From IMG/VR virus record IMGVR_UViG_3300043446_003894, positions 1 through 52,574 of that record: 52,574 bases of DNA. One strand, given 5' to 3'. The position numbers and the translations under genes were made by a program. Source of the stretch: a virus. Below the pieces are notes generated by a model. It made no database searches. It saw nothing but the letters and a program-made list of their open reading frames with translations, and was not told where the DNA came from. The stretch's first letter is position 1, and every line of letters begins with the position of its first letter. Shown piece after piece: positions 45,425 to 52,574 of the stretch.

Positions 45425-46680
45425 ACAAAAACTCCGCCAGAAACACCACCTACAAAGTTTCCGGTTCCGCTTGCATCAATGTCTCCAACAATCGTCAGCC
45501 CAGTAGCCGAAATGGTCTGGACTAACGTGCCGAGAATTGAAATATTGAACTCACCTGACGCGGCTCGATAAATACCGGTTGTTGGTTCTGTGCCGAAGTT
45601 CAACGAAGGATTGGTAACCGTTCCATCTTGCAGACTTACCACTGAAGATCCGGCAAGAACCGTGTTTGCGTTCAACAAATTTTGCGAGTCACAAATCAGA
45701 GTTGCCTGATTGCCTGCAGAAATAATCGCCGAAGCAGCGCCACCAACACCAGTGCTGATGGTCAATGTATAAGCGCCAGCAGTCGTCGCATTCTGAACAA
45801 AATAAATTTGAACGGTCTCGGGAACAATGATCGTCACGTTACCCGTTAACGTCCCAGTGTATTTTTGAATGACGTTTGCGGCTTCAATTGCCGTCAGGGT
45901 GTACGTCCCGGTCGTAACGTTTTTTGTTAGCTGCGTGAAATTGAACTGCGTCGATTTTCCAAGGCCAACGGTGTAAAACGTCGTCCCGCTGCAGACAATG
46001 ATTGCTGAGTCGTTTGGCTGAAACAACAAACTCGCAGAGCCGTTGATTGTGTTTCCACCAGATCCCGCGACAGTTAAGGTTCCGGACCCGCCATTACGCA
46101 AGAACATGAACCAGTTATCACCGAGAGTTGACGCCGCGGTCAAGGTCAATGTGCCGGCGCCGCCCGTCCATACATAGGTGTTGGACCGGTCTGAAGTCAA
46201 TGCCGTGTAGTCAGAACTGAACGTCGTAACCGGCTGCGCCTGATTCAACGTTTGGCCAATTGCCAGCAAACCGTATCCGGCGAGCGTCGCTGCATCAGCA
46301 CCAGACGAACCAATGCCAAAAGCAATGATGCCCCACGTCCCGGACTCATCCGGATTGTCGGTGATGTAGATGTACTGCGATTCACCAGCGGAAACGGTGA
46401 CAATTGTATTCTGGCCGTCGTAGTCGTATACATCAACATCAACCATTCCGGTGTTACGAATCAGCGCATCTTGACCGACCGATGCCTGATTAGCCGGCGG
46501 CATCCACAATTGATATGCGGTTGACGACGTTGATACTTCCATGATGCGCGCGGTCGTATCGTCGGTGGTCGATCCATTAATCGGCCATTGCAACTGCAGC
46601 GTGCTTGTCAGCGTGATGCTACGGTAAGAAACGTCAGTTGGTTGGATGACGTTTCCGGTGAATGGAGAGTTGTAACTCAT
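45421..46680 (-). CDS. Tail fibre-like protein in the tail block
   Basis: ATG 46680 gives 419 aa starting MSYNSPFTGNVIQPTDVSYR, an opening found in fibre proteins of marine and freshwater phages. The middle is a beta-rich, low-charge region with segments such as GTLTLTAASTLGDNWFMFLR. The C-terminus (FGTEPTTGIYRAASGEFNIS and GNFVGGVSGGVFV) is similar in style to the end of the 688-aa fibre protein (GGISGGTF). It lies between adaptor and nozzle genes, so it may be a side fibre attached at the tail ring. The longer frame to 46776 overlaps the adaptor gene. Confidence 0.78.
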   Translation of the reverse strand: MSYNSPFTGNVIQPTDVSYRSITLTSTLQLQWPINGSTTDDTTARIMEVSTSSTAYQLWMPPANQASVGQDALIRNTGMVDVDVYDYDGQNTIVTVSAGESQYIYITDNPDESGTWGIIAFGIGSSGADAATLAGYGLLAIGQTLNQAQPVTTFSSDYTALTSDRSNTYVWTGGAGTLTLTAASTLGDNWFMFLRNGGSGTLTVAGSGGNTINGSASLLFQPNDSAIIVCSGTTFYTVGLGKSTQFNFTQLTKNVTTGTYTLTAIEAANVIQKYTGTLTGNVTIIVPETVQIYFVQNATTAGAYTLTISTGVGGAASAIISAGNQATLICDSQNLLNANTVLAGSSVVSLQDGTVTNPSLNFGTEPTTGIYRAASGEFNISILGTLVQTISATGLTIVGDIDASGTGNFVGGVSGGVFV

Positions 46681-46682
46681 GG

Positions 46683-47318
46683 TCAGGTATCCAATACAAC
46701 GGCTTGACGATCGCCAACTCGCTGAACGTCTTCGGTTTTGAGGGTCTGCATGATTGCATCGTATTGCGCTTGCCACATTGGCATGCGCTCATCGTTCTTC
46801 AGGAACGGCATCGCCTGAAGTAAAGAGCCATACAACAAAGCCTGCGGCGCATAGATGGTGAACCAGTTAGTTTGATTCGTCGAATCCAACGGTTGTATGC
46901 GCTCATAGTAGAGAACTTCAAACGAATAATCCGTGTCTGGCGTCGGCGCAACCAACCAATGGGTATAGTCATAATCCGCATAGAATTTTGGAACTCCCGT
47001 ATTGGTTGCATCTGGCCAGTATTCACGCAAATATTCGTACTTGCGCAATAGCACAGGGAAACGTTGTCCATCAATGGTGATATTCATACTGACGGTTTTG
47101 TGCCAACGAGCAGGCTTGTCAATGATTGCCGTGGAGGCAACCATGTTGCTTTCGCTTACCGTCAGGTTGCCAAGAAACTTGATTTGTGACGCAATGACCT
47201 GTTCTGCCAACATAATGAACAGAGGAATTTTTTCCAGCGTCGCTGAGTCCGTACGCTCCAGATAAGACTGGATATTCTCGACCAGCGAGTCATAGGTCAT
47301 TACACTGGCGGTTGTCAT
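46683..47318 (-). CDS. Head-tail adaptor protein (T7 gp11 / gp6 type)
   Basis: This 211-aa protein fits the podovirus adaptor family. Helix VMTYDSLVENIQSYLERTDS, helix LEKIPLFIMLAEQVIASQIK, beta segment with GQRFPVLLRKYEYLREYWPD, VPKFYADYDYTHWLVAPTPD, and the C-terminal helix set (LLYGSLLQAMPFLKNDERMP, MWQAQYDAIMQTLKTEDVQR) match the usual order in such proteins. It would join portal to nozzle. It is the first gene of the tail block, after a 61-bp gap (47319-47379) that holds only a T-rich stretch and unconvincing promoter elements. Confidence 0.82.
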   Translation of the reverse strand: MTTASVMTYDSLVENIQSYLERTDSATLEKIPLFIMLAEQVIASQIKFLGNLTVSESNMVASTAIIDKPARWHKTVSMNITIDGQRFPVLLRKYEYLREYWPDATNTGVPKFYADYDYTHWLVAPTPDTDYSFEVLYYERIQPLDSTNQTNWFTIYAPQALLYGSLLQAMPFLKNDERMPMWQAQYDAIMQTLKTEDVQRVGDRQAVVLDT

Positions 47319-47379
47319 CGAAAAACCCCTTTTTGTTTCAGCATTTTATCCCGCTGTCAAGGAAAAGAATAGGACGATT

Positions 47380-47904
47380 TCAAGCAAACATTTCGCTTGC
47401 CGCTTTTTCGACCGACTCAACCCGCGCCAGCCAGCCTTTCAGGAACTTTTCCTGATCCGGACGGCGCGACACAATCCCCCGATAGAACGCCTCTTTCTGT
47501 TCCGAAAACCGCTCCAGAATTTCTTCCGGCCGATGGTTAGACACCGCAGCCAAGGTTCCCGGCCCGATGGCCCCATCGTCCTTGGTTCCGGCCGCCCGTT
47601 GCAGGAACTTGGCCGCTTGACCCGTGCCGGCGTTGACCGCAAAGTCAAAAACCGCGTAATCCACCCCCGACGGCAAGTCATCGCACCGACACCGATCCCA
47701 GTATTGCTTCTTGTAGAACGGCTTGACCTGATCCACGGTCAGGGCCTTCATCTCGCCATCCATGATTGCCCGGCCAAGATACTCGCCCCACGCGATCCTT
47801 GTCACCCCAAAGTTGGTCTCGCCCCCCGCGTCATTTTTGTCCCAGACATAGCCGCCCTCAGACTTGATCACATGGGCGAACGCGGCTTCCCAGTTGGCTT
47901 TCAT
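47380..47904 (-). CDS. Endolysin, GH108 N-acetylmuramidase
   Basis: This 174-aa lysozyme degrades host peptidoglycan. The GH108 motif VIKSEGGYVWDKNDAGGETN gives catalytic E16 in S-E-G-G-Y, with FGVT after it. GVDYAVFDFAVNAGTGQAAK and FLQRAAGTKDDGAIGPGTLA match the C-terminal peptidoglycan-binding part of the family. Length is normal (about 170-180). No signal peptide is seen, so it needs a holin. It overlaps the small holin-like gene by 4 bases (ATGA). Confidence 0.93.
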   Translation of the reverse strand: MKANWEAAFAHVIKSEGGYVWDKNDAGGETNFGVTRIAWGEYLGRAIMDGEMKALTVDQVKPFYKKQYWDRCRCDDLPSGVDYAVFDFAVNAGTGQAAKFLQRAAGTKDDGAIGPGTLAAVSNHRPEEILERFSEQKEAFYRGIVSRRPDQEKFLKGWLARVESVEKAASEMFA

Positions 47905-48128
47905 TTTTCGAGGTGCTCCGTGACTTTGACGGCGGCCAAGATGCCAATGAAGCCGCCCACGATGGTGTTGAAGGCAGGGCCGATGATCGGGAAGACATCG
48001 TTGTTGTTGATGACGCTGTTGGGCATGAACAGGCCGTACAGAAACACGCCAACCATCGACACCATGACCAATGACAGCGTGATGCTGACAAGGATAGTTA
48101 CAAAACAGATTGTGTTTTCACGGTTCAT
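47901..48128 (-). CDS. Small two-helix holin-like membrane protein
   Basis: This 75-aa protein has two membrane helices, TICFVTILVSITLSLVMVSM with VGVFLYGLFM and IIGPAFNTIVGGFIGILAAV, and a charged tail (KVTEHLEK). It overlaps the endolysin start and the stop of the 3-TM holin-like gene, both by 4 bases. It is a holin or holin partner candidate. The second helix contains G-G-F-I-G, like class II holins. Confidence 0.8.
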   Translation of the reverse strand: MNRENTICFVTILVSITLSLVMVSMVGVFLYGLFMPNSVINNNDVFPIIGPAFNTIVGGFIGILAAVKVTEHLEK

Positions 48129-48616
48129 TTCAGCTTCCCCAGTTTGTCCTTGTCCTTGCTGCCCTGCGAGGAGCCAAAGTAGAACGAAAGCACCTGCGTA
48201 GCGGCACTGGTAATGAATCCCAAGGCAAAGATGATGATGTTTTCCTGATCGTCAGGGATGTTGCTGAAGATCAAGACGCCGATTAAGGTGAATGACAGCC
48301 CCACGGTTCCAAGCGCCAGCAGTGGCATGGTCAGCTTCTCAAGAATGTGAGCATTGACACTGGTGGCGATCTCAGCGTGGGCTTTGCGGGCGCTGTCACG
48401 ATCCTGCACTTCCAACTTGAACTGCTCTAGGTCGATCTCGGCCAGCTTCTGAGCGGCCTGCGGATCGGCTTGAATGGCTTGGGTGACGGCCTCAACGGTG
48501 TCTTCGACGCCCAGCTTGCTGGCAATTGCTTTGACCGCCATACCGCCCATCGGGCCAGCCACAACCGTGGCCAGAGCCGGAGCCGCACTCTTCAACAGAT
48601 CAAGCAATGAATCCAT
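48125..48616 (-). CDS. Holin-like protein (GTA_holin_3TM type)
   Basis: This 163-aa protein has a Gly/Ala-rich N-terminal membrane segment (AAPALATVVAGPMGGMAVKA), a helical soluble middle (DLEQFKLEVQDRDSARKAHA), and two C-terminal membrane helices (MPLLALGTVGLSFTLIGVLI, IIIFALGFITSAATQVLSFY). This order matches the 3-TM holin family found in gene-transfer agents and phages. A basic tail follows (DKDKLGKLK). It likely controls lysis timing together with the smaller holin-like gene. Confidence 0.85.
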   Translation of the reverse strand: MDSLLDLLKSAAPALATVVAGPMGGMAVKAIASKLGVEDTVEAVTQAIQADPQAAQKLAEIDLEQFKLEVQDRDSARKAHAEIATSVNAHILEKLTMPLLALGTVGLSFTLIGVLIFSNIPDDQENIIIFALGFITSAATQVLSFYFGSSQGSKDKDKLGKLK

Positions 48617-48617
48617 A

Positions 48618-49151
48618 TCAACCTCTGAAATAGATGGCGACGAAGATGATGATGCCGCCGATACCCAAGAACACGAAGATTCCCGCTGTCATCAGCAACT
48701 CTTCCTGCTCCTGCTTCTTTCTTGCCGCTCTGTCCTTGGCCAGTCTTGCCTTGCGGATTGCTTCCCGGTTTGCCTCGTCCTGCTCGCCAGACAGCCTGTC
48801 GCGTTCTTGGCACAGCTCTTGATATAGCCCCAGCTCGCCTTTCATCGCGAAGAGGTCGCGGAGCTGAGTTTCAAACTCCTTGGCCTGCTTTCTGGCCATC
48901 ACGATTTGGAAGGCTTGCGACAGTATTGACTCTTGCGCTGCCGCTTCTTTCGGGTCTTCTGACTTCGGTTGAGTCTTCGCTACTTCAACGGCCTTCGCGG
49001 CCTTTTCAATCTCTGCCTGACTGTGGAAGAACGACTGCAAGTCTTCGTAGCAGTCCTTGATCTCATGCCCAAGTTCGATTGCTTGCTTAACTCCGGCTAC
49101 GGCCCCCTTTGCAACCGCAAAGGCTGCGCCTATGGTGATGGGATCGATCAT
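48618..49151 (-). CDS. Coiled-coil membrane-anchored protein in lysis region
   Basis: ATG 49151 (GAGGATTTATGCGAA upstream) gives 177 aa; the frame to 49205 is rejected. It starts MIDPITIGAAFAVAKGAVAG, followed by a long coiled coil (residues about 40-145: KAAKAVEVAKTQ, QIVMARKQAKEFETQLRDLF, RKARLAKDRAARKKQEQEE) and ends in a membrane helix (AGIFVFLGIGGIIIFVAIYF). Similar proteins with the MIDPIT start occur in T4-like marine phages. It may be a spanin-like lysis factor or a tail-linked protein. No lipobox is seen, so spanin function is only a guess. Confidence 0.75.
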   Translation of the reverse strand: MIDPITIGAAFAVAKGAVAGVKQAIELGHEIKDCYEDLQSFFHSQAEIEKAAKAVEVAKTQPKSEDPKEAAAQESILSQAFQIVMARKQAKEFETQLRDLFAMKGELGLYQELCQERDRLSGEQDEANREAIRKARLAKDRAARKKQEQEELLMTAGIFVFLGIGGIIIFVAIYFRG

Positions 49152-49167
49152 TTCGCATAAATCCTCT

Positions 49168-49365
49168 CTACAGTCCGAGCAGCTTGCGGACGAATTCAGC
49201 CCCAACTCCGGGGCCGAGCAAGACCACGATGATCACCGCATAGAGCAGGTACTCGATCTTGGTCATGCGCTTATCCCCGTCCTTCAAAGACGAGGCGATA
49301 TAGCTGTACCGCTCCGAGCATATGGCCTCGTGAACGGCCAGTTTGGTTTCGGTTGTGTCACTCAC
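49168..49365 (-). CDS. Small membrane protein with GTG start in lysis cassette
   Basis: GTG 49365 overlaps the 3' end of the 43-aa gene and gives 65 aa: MSDTTETKLAVHEAICSERY, SYIASSLKDGDKRMTKIEYL and a membrane helix LLYAVIIVVLLGPGVGAEFV. The M-S-D-T-T-E-T-K-L-A-V-H-E start is well known in phage lysis regions. A TTG frame from 49455 is longer but antisense to the 43-aa gene. It may be an antiholin or accessory holin. Confidence 0.75.
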   Translation of the reverse strand: MSDTTETKLAVHEAICSERYSYIASSLKDGDKRMTKIEYLLYAVIIVVLLGPGVGAEFVRKLLGL

Positions 49366-49489
49366 TTGGCGGCTCTTCTTTTGAAGCAGCAGCAGCCTGA
49401 ATTGCCGCAATAAGTTGGTACACCTCTTGGTACGGACGAGTTCCAAGATAGCCAAGGATGCTGTTCACAAGTTCAACGCTGATGTTCAT
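49358..49489 (-). CDS. 43-aa accessory protein at start of lysis cassette
   Basis: ATG 49489 overlaps the stop of the receptor-binding gene (TAATG). The protein is MNISVELVNSILGYLGTRPY, QEVYQLIAAIQAAAASKEEP then PSE. It is helical and acidic at the end. Its TGA overlaps the GTG start of the next gene, so both are coupled. Similar small proteins occur in other phages beside holin genes. Function unknown. Confidence 0.72.
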   Translation of the reverse strand: MNISVELVNSILGYLGTRPYQEVYQLIAAIQAAAASKEEPPSE

Positions 49490-52044
49490 TATCTTGCCCT
49501 TGCTATGGTGAATGGGTTTTCTGCGAAAGCGGCGTAGATGTAAGTTCTTGTTCCAAACGAAACCTCCCCCGAGGCCGGGTCGGTTGTGTAAATTTTAAAA
49601 CCGTTTGATAACAGGTCGATTGTCGCTGTTGATGCGCCGTTAGTACCTTCTGCGGCAGAACTATTTGGCACAAGCCAAGATGAAGCTGCCGGTGGGATGT
49701 TGTATGTTTGCCTAGAACTATCAAAAATAAACCATCGTTCTACGTTGTCTGTGTTTTTGAGCAGAATGAAACGTGGCCTAAAACCAAGATAGGTGAATGT
49801 GCCGCTGGTTGAATTATTGTTTGTCCATGTTCCAAACGCGCTGTATCCTGTAATTTGACTCCAGCAATACGCCACATAGGTAGTGCCATTGGTGTTTGTC
49901 ATTGCTTGATTGCCAAGCGTGATAACAGTGCTATTTGGGTTTGTCGCGTTCCACAAACTACCCGATCCTGCGGCTTCGGTTGTTATTGCGTTAGTTGTGC
50001 TTAATTCTAATCTTTGCCCTCCGGTCATATACGGCAAAATTTTCACCGGCCAATCTGCTATTGCGCTTCTGCTTTTTACAATTACCATTCCCGGCGTTAC
50101 GCCAAGTCCGTGCCCAACAGTTGCTCCAACAGTTCCGTTACCTGTATAGGTCACAATGCTAAAGCCAGCAGTCGTGTTTGCGCTTACTGTGCTGGTAATG
50201 CTTCCTGATGTGTTGGATACGGTTGAGCCACTGGCTTTCCACTGCCAACCAACATAGGTTGCGCCAGAGTTGTTGTAAACAGTGTCAGAACCAAGCGTAA
50301 AGCCTCCCGTTCCAAAGGCGGTCAATCCGTTTGTATCGGTTGTCTCTGCACCTGTCGTATCTGATATGAGCGCCTTGGTGGTTCCGCGAACCGAGTCAGT
50401 CAACTTGTGATCCGTCGCGGCAGAACGACTCTTCACCCATACCAAGTCAGGCTGAAATGTCGTGCCAATCGTGTTGTTTGCTCCGTTGCTTATTGCGTTT
50501 GTTCCGCCGTTACCTGTGTAAGTCGTCGCCGCCATGTAGTTCGCGCCATTCAGGATGGTTGGCACTGGGAGGTTCGCGGAGTTGAGCGCGTTGTATCCGG
50601 TCGGTGGCGTGTAGGTGAATCCTTGCTGCCCCATGTTTATCCAATTCGTGCCAGTTGTGCTGGCCTGATAGCTTTGACCAGCGCACCAAACGCTTCCGGC
50701 GGTTAGCAAGTCAGTAAAGGCCGCGTTGGTTCCCGCAACAGGATCGCTGGAATTAAGCCACCCGCCAGAGTTGCGGAAAAATATCTTCCCGTTGTCCATG
50801 TCCACGGCGACACCGACCCACTGACTTAACGCCGTCGTTGCGCCATAAGCAACGCTCCCTCCCTCACTGTGTTTGTTCCCGTTTTGCCCTATGTAGCACC
50901 GCCACCGAGTTGGATTCGCTGTCCCTTGCGGAGAAGCTATGTCGATAATTCCCTGCGACGACCACATCACTCCCAAATCACTTGCTGTTTGCGTCATTTC
51001 AAAATACCATTTGCCAGAGGTCGGAATGGCAAACGTGGTCGGACACCAAGTGTTAGCCACCGTTCTGTTCCACGTATTTTTTAGGTTTCCATCTGCCTCA
51101 ACCTGTGATGTTCCTGTCAATGCAGCAGCGAGAGGGTTCGATGTTGGATAATTGTTCGTCGGCGTATCAAGCATCGAGTCATAGGTCGTACCAGCGGTCA
51201 CGCTGATGTTGTTCGGCGTCCAGTTGTTGCCATTGCCGGAGTAGTCCTTGCCAAGCGTAGTAGCAGTGTTGTTGCTGTTGTCGGCAAAGGTCAGGTAGAA
51301 GCCGTTGTTGCCATAAGTCCCAGTGTAGGGCAGCGGTTGCCACACGCCAGTAGCGGTGTCAGCGTAACCAAAGGAGTTCGGGGTTAGTTGCTGGCCGTCG
51401 ATGAAGTTGATCTCGGTGACATAGCCGTCATAGTATTGAGGGACAGCCGCCGTTTCTCCAATGGTATGCGATACAGCAGAATTGAATCGTCCGTTTGTGT
51501 TTTGTGCAACATAACTATTTCCGCCAGCATTGAAGGTCGTAATTTGTACGCCATTGACATACATCTTTTGACGATTGGTGTCTGTTGCTTGCGTTGAATC
51601 GTATGCACAAACCAAGTGATACCAAGCGGCTGGATCACGAAAAACTTGCGCTGGTTGCAACAGATAAACCGTTGCGCCGCCAGATGCGTCGTACCAGTTA
51701 ATGTAATCTGATGGGGTTAAATAAATGCCTCCAAATGTGCTTCCGCTAGAAGGCGCAAAGAACAACGCACCAGCAGCGCCTGATGCTCCATAACTTAATT
51801 GACCGCGTTTAAACCAGCAACTAAATGTCCAAATCTTGTTGTTGGTTGGCGTGGTCAGCGTTCTGTTTAAATACGCACTCGCACTAGAGCGCAGTCTGAC
51901 GCTGCGGCTGATCTGGAATCCGGGTGGCCACTTCCCTGCCTTGCTGTACTGCAAAGCCTCATCCAATGTCCAAACCCCCGAGGCCGAGTTGGGCGACGGA
52001 GGCTGGGGGTTCTTCGTGATAATTCTGCCCAGATAGTCGGACAT
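49489..52044 (-). CDS. Receptor-binding protein: LamG-like, SPRY-like and DUF7483-like domains
   Basis: This 851-aa protein is the most likely host-recognition protein of this block. Residues 1-45 are an attachment-like start (MSDYLGRIITKNPQPPSPNS). Residues about 50-215 look like a concanavalin A/LamG fold (NKIWTFSCWFKRG, AAWYHLVCAYDSTQ, KMYVNGVQ, YYDGYVTEINFIDGQQLTP). Residues about 335-475 resemble SPRY (SGKWYFEMTQTASDLGVMW, WVGVAVDMDNGKIFFRNSGG). The C-terminal third has two repeats with F-S-I-V-T-Y-T-G-N-G and V-G-H-G-L-G, as in DUF7483 fibres. Tandem lectin-like modules suggest carbohydrate receptors. The start has AGGAGCAAGC upstream. Confidence 0.82.
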   Translation of the reverse strand: MSDYLGRIITKNPQPPSPNSASGVWTLDEALQYSKAGKWPPGFQISRSVRLRSSASAYLNRTLTTPTNNKIWTFSCWFKRGQLSYGASGAAGALFFAPSSGSTFGGIYLTPSDYINWYDASGGATVYLLQPAQVFRDPAAWYHLVCAYDSTQATDTNRQKMYVNGVQITTFNAGGNSYVAQNTNGRFNSAVSHTIGETAAVPQYYDGYVTEINFIDGQQLTPNSFGYADTATGVWQPLPYTGTYGNNGFYLTFADNSNNTATTLGKDYSGNGNNWTPNNISVTAGTTYDSMLDTPTNNYPTSNPLAAALTGTSQVEADGNLKNTWNRTVANTWCPTTFAIPTSGKWYFEMTQTASDLGVMWSSQGIIDIASPQGTANPTRWRCYIGQNGNKHSEGGSVAYGATTALSQWVGVAVDMDNGKIFFRNSGGWLNSSDPVAGTNAAFTDLLTAGSVWCAGQSYQASTTGTNWINMGQQGFTYTPPTGYNALNSANLPVPTILNGANYMAATTYTGNGGTNAISNGANNTIGTTFQPDLVWVKSRSAATDHKLTDSVRGTTKALISDTTGAETTDTNGLTAFGTGGFTLGSDTVYNNSGATYVGWQWKASGSTVSNTSGSITSTVSANTTAGFSIVTYTGNGTVGATVGHGLGVTPGMVIVKSRSAIADWPVKILPYMTGGQRLELSTTNAITTEAAGSGSLWNATNPNSTVITLGNQAMTNTNGTTYVAYCWSQITGYSAFGTWTNNNSTSGTFTYLGFRPRFILLKNTDNVERWFIFDSSRQTYNIPPAASSWLVPNSSAAEGTNGASTATIDLLSNGFKIYTTDPASGEVSFGTRTYIYAAFAENPFTIARAR

Positions 52045-52056
52045 GCTTGCTCCTGA

Positions 52057-52542
52057 TTACAGCGCAACGTAGTCGGGGTCGTTCGGCCAAGCCACTTGGA
52101 TCGCCGCTTGCAAGGCAGGAACGTCTGCCGCCGCTTCCACCGCAGCCACCCCGGCCGCCGCAGCAGTCCTGACAGACGCACGGTAGGCAGTCCACTCAGC
52201 CGCTACAGGCGTTTGCGTTTCCACGCTCTTGACCACCATCCAGTCAGACGGCAAGAGACGAGTATAGGCTTGCTGGTTGATGCTGTCCTTCCACTGCTTC
52301 TTCAGCCCGTCCAAGTCCTTCGGGTTGTTGGTGAAGGTGATCACCGCGCCATTGCGGGTCTCGCTCACCCAGTAAAAACGGTCATCCTCGCGGGTTCCTT
52401 CATAGGTCACCTCGACCAAGCCCAGCGTCTCCTTGTCCTGCACGGAGGCGTGGTTGAGCCAGTCAGCGGGATAGCCAGTCCCATCAATCGTGAACGGCGT
52501 CTGTTCAACGATGTACTTGTCTTCTTTTGCACAGTAAAACAT
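52057..52542 (-). CDS. Tail-fibre accessory / assembly-like protein
   Basis: This 161-aa protein starts MFYCAKEDKYIVEQTPFTID with GTGYPADWLNHASVQDKETL, like the N-terminus of tail-fibre assembly or DUF4376-type proteins. The middle has FYWVSETRNGAVITFTNNPK and a helical QWKDSINQQAYTRLLPSDWM. The end is AAEWTAYRASVRTAAAAGVA and a PDYVAL terminus, a layout common in phage fibre chaperones. It lies 12 bases upstream of the receptor-binding gene, so it likely serves that protein. The remaining bases 52543-52574 contain a GAGGTAAT ribosome-like site and nothing else. Confidence 0.75.
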   Translation of the reverse strand: MFYCAKEDKYIVEQTPFTIDGTGYPADWLNHASVQDKETLGLVEVTYEGTREDDRFYWVSETRNGAVITFTNNPKDLDGLKKQWKDSINQQAYTRLLPSDWMVVKSVETQTPVAAEWTAYRASVRTAAAAGVAAVEAAADVPALQAAIQVAWPNDPDYVAL

Positions 52543-52574
52543 GATTACCTCGCTCGGGAAAGGGTGAAGGGGTT

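Noticed and set aside
47343-47360. TTGACA followed by TAAAAT upstream of the adaptor gene
   Set aside because: The two boxes are only 6 bp apart, too close for a sigma-70 promoter, and no partner box lies at 16-18 bp from either.
1-52574. CRISPR arrays, tRNA genes, insertion sequences
   Set aside because: I saw no regularly spaced repeats, no cloverleaf-like sequence in the few gaps and no transposase. A tRNA scan would be needed for certainty.

Overview
The window is a 52.6 kb piece of a tailed double-stranded DNA phage (Caudoviricetes) with a podovirus-like gene set. Visible parts are terminase small and large subunits, an 834-residue portal, scaffold, major capsid protein, a T7-type adaptor/nozzle/internal-virion-protein block, several fibres and a lysis cassette. 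There is no integrase, no CI-like repressor and no DNA polymerase. Sigma-70-like promoters, Shine-Dalgarno sites, a GH108 endolysin and moderately high GC point to a Gram-negative host, probably a freshwater or soil beta- or gammaproteobacterium; the host is inference. The window is not a closed circle: the leftmost gene runs off position 1, and joining the two ends does not give a sensible C-terminus.

Layout. Positions 1-21190 (all leftward) carry the packaging and head module, read from 21190 down: terS, terL, a 1349-aa polyvalent protein with an ADP-ribosyltransferase-like domain, portal, three small proteins including a GroES-like co-chaperonin, scaffold, major capsid protein, head/decoration proteins, then tail-fibre-like proteins and an endonuclease VII-type HNH gene. 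Positions 21343-30826 (leftward) hold small early or accessory genes and replication genes: DUF1376 protein, primase zinc domain, DnaB-like helicase, RusA resolvase, Ref-like HNH nuclease, DUF932 protein, a GNAT and a Cro/YdaS-like HTH protein. Positions 30959-33301 are the only convincing rightward operon: an SSB-like protein ending in DDIPF, a Cas4/RecB-like PD-(D/E)XK nuclease and small proteins. It diverges from the HTH gene across back-to-back promoters. Positions 33366-52542 (leftward) hold receptor-binding, lysis, tail and internal virion genes. They end at a strong leftward terminator (33300-33328) facing the rightward operon.

The most unusual content lies at 41522-43360. An acyl carrier protein with the DSL phosphopantetheine site and a beta-ketoacyl-ACP synthase with an intact Cys-His-His triad sit between the tail nozzle gene and a T7 gp13-position protein with a GNAT-like pattern. 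This looks like a virion-linked fatty-acyl cassette, possibly for acylating a virion protein or remodelling host lipid during infection.

Other signals are two near-duplicate early promoters, each preceded by a perfect palindrome that matches the FNR/Anr box; a 13-bp inverted repeat (AACCGAWTCGGTT) present five times; a repeated AGCGAAAGGA ribosome-binding leader; and several short coupled genes under 60 codons.
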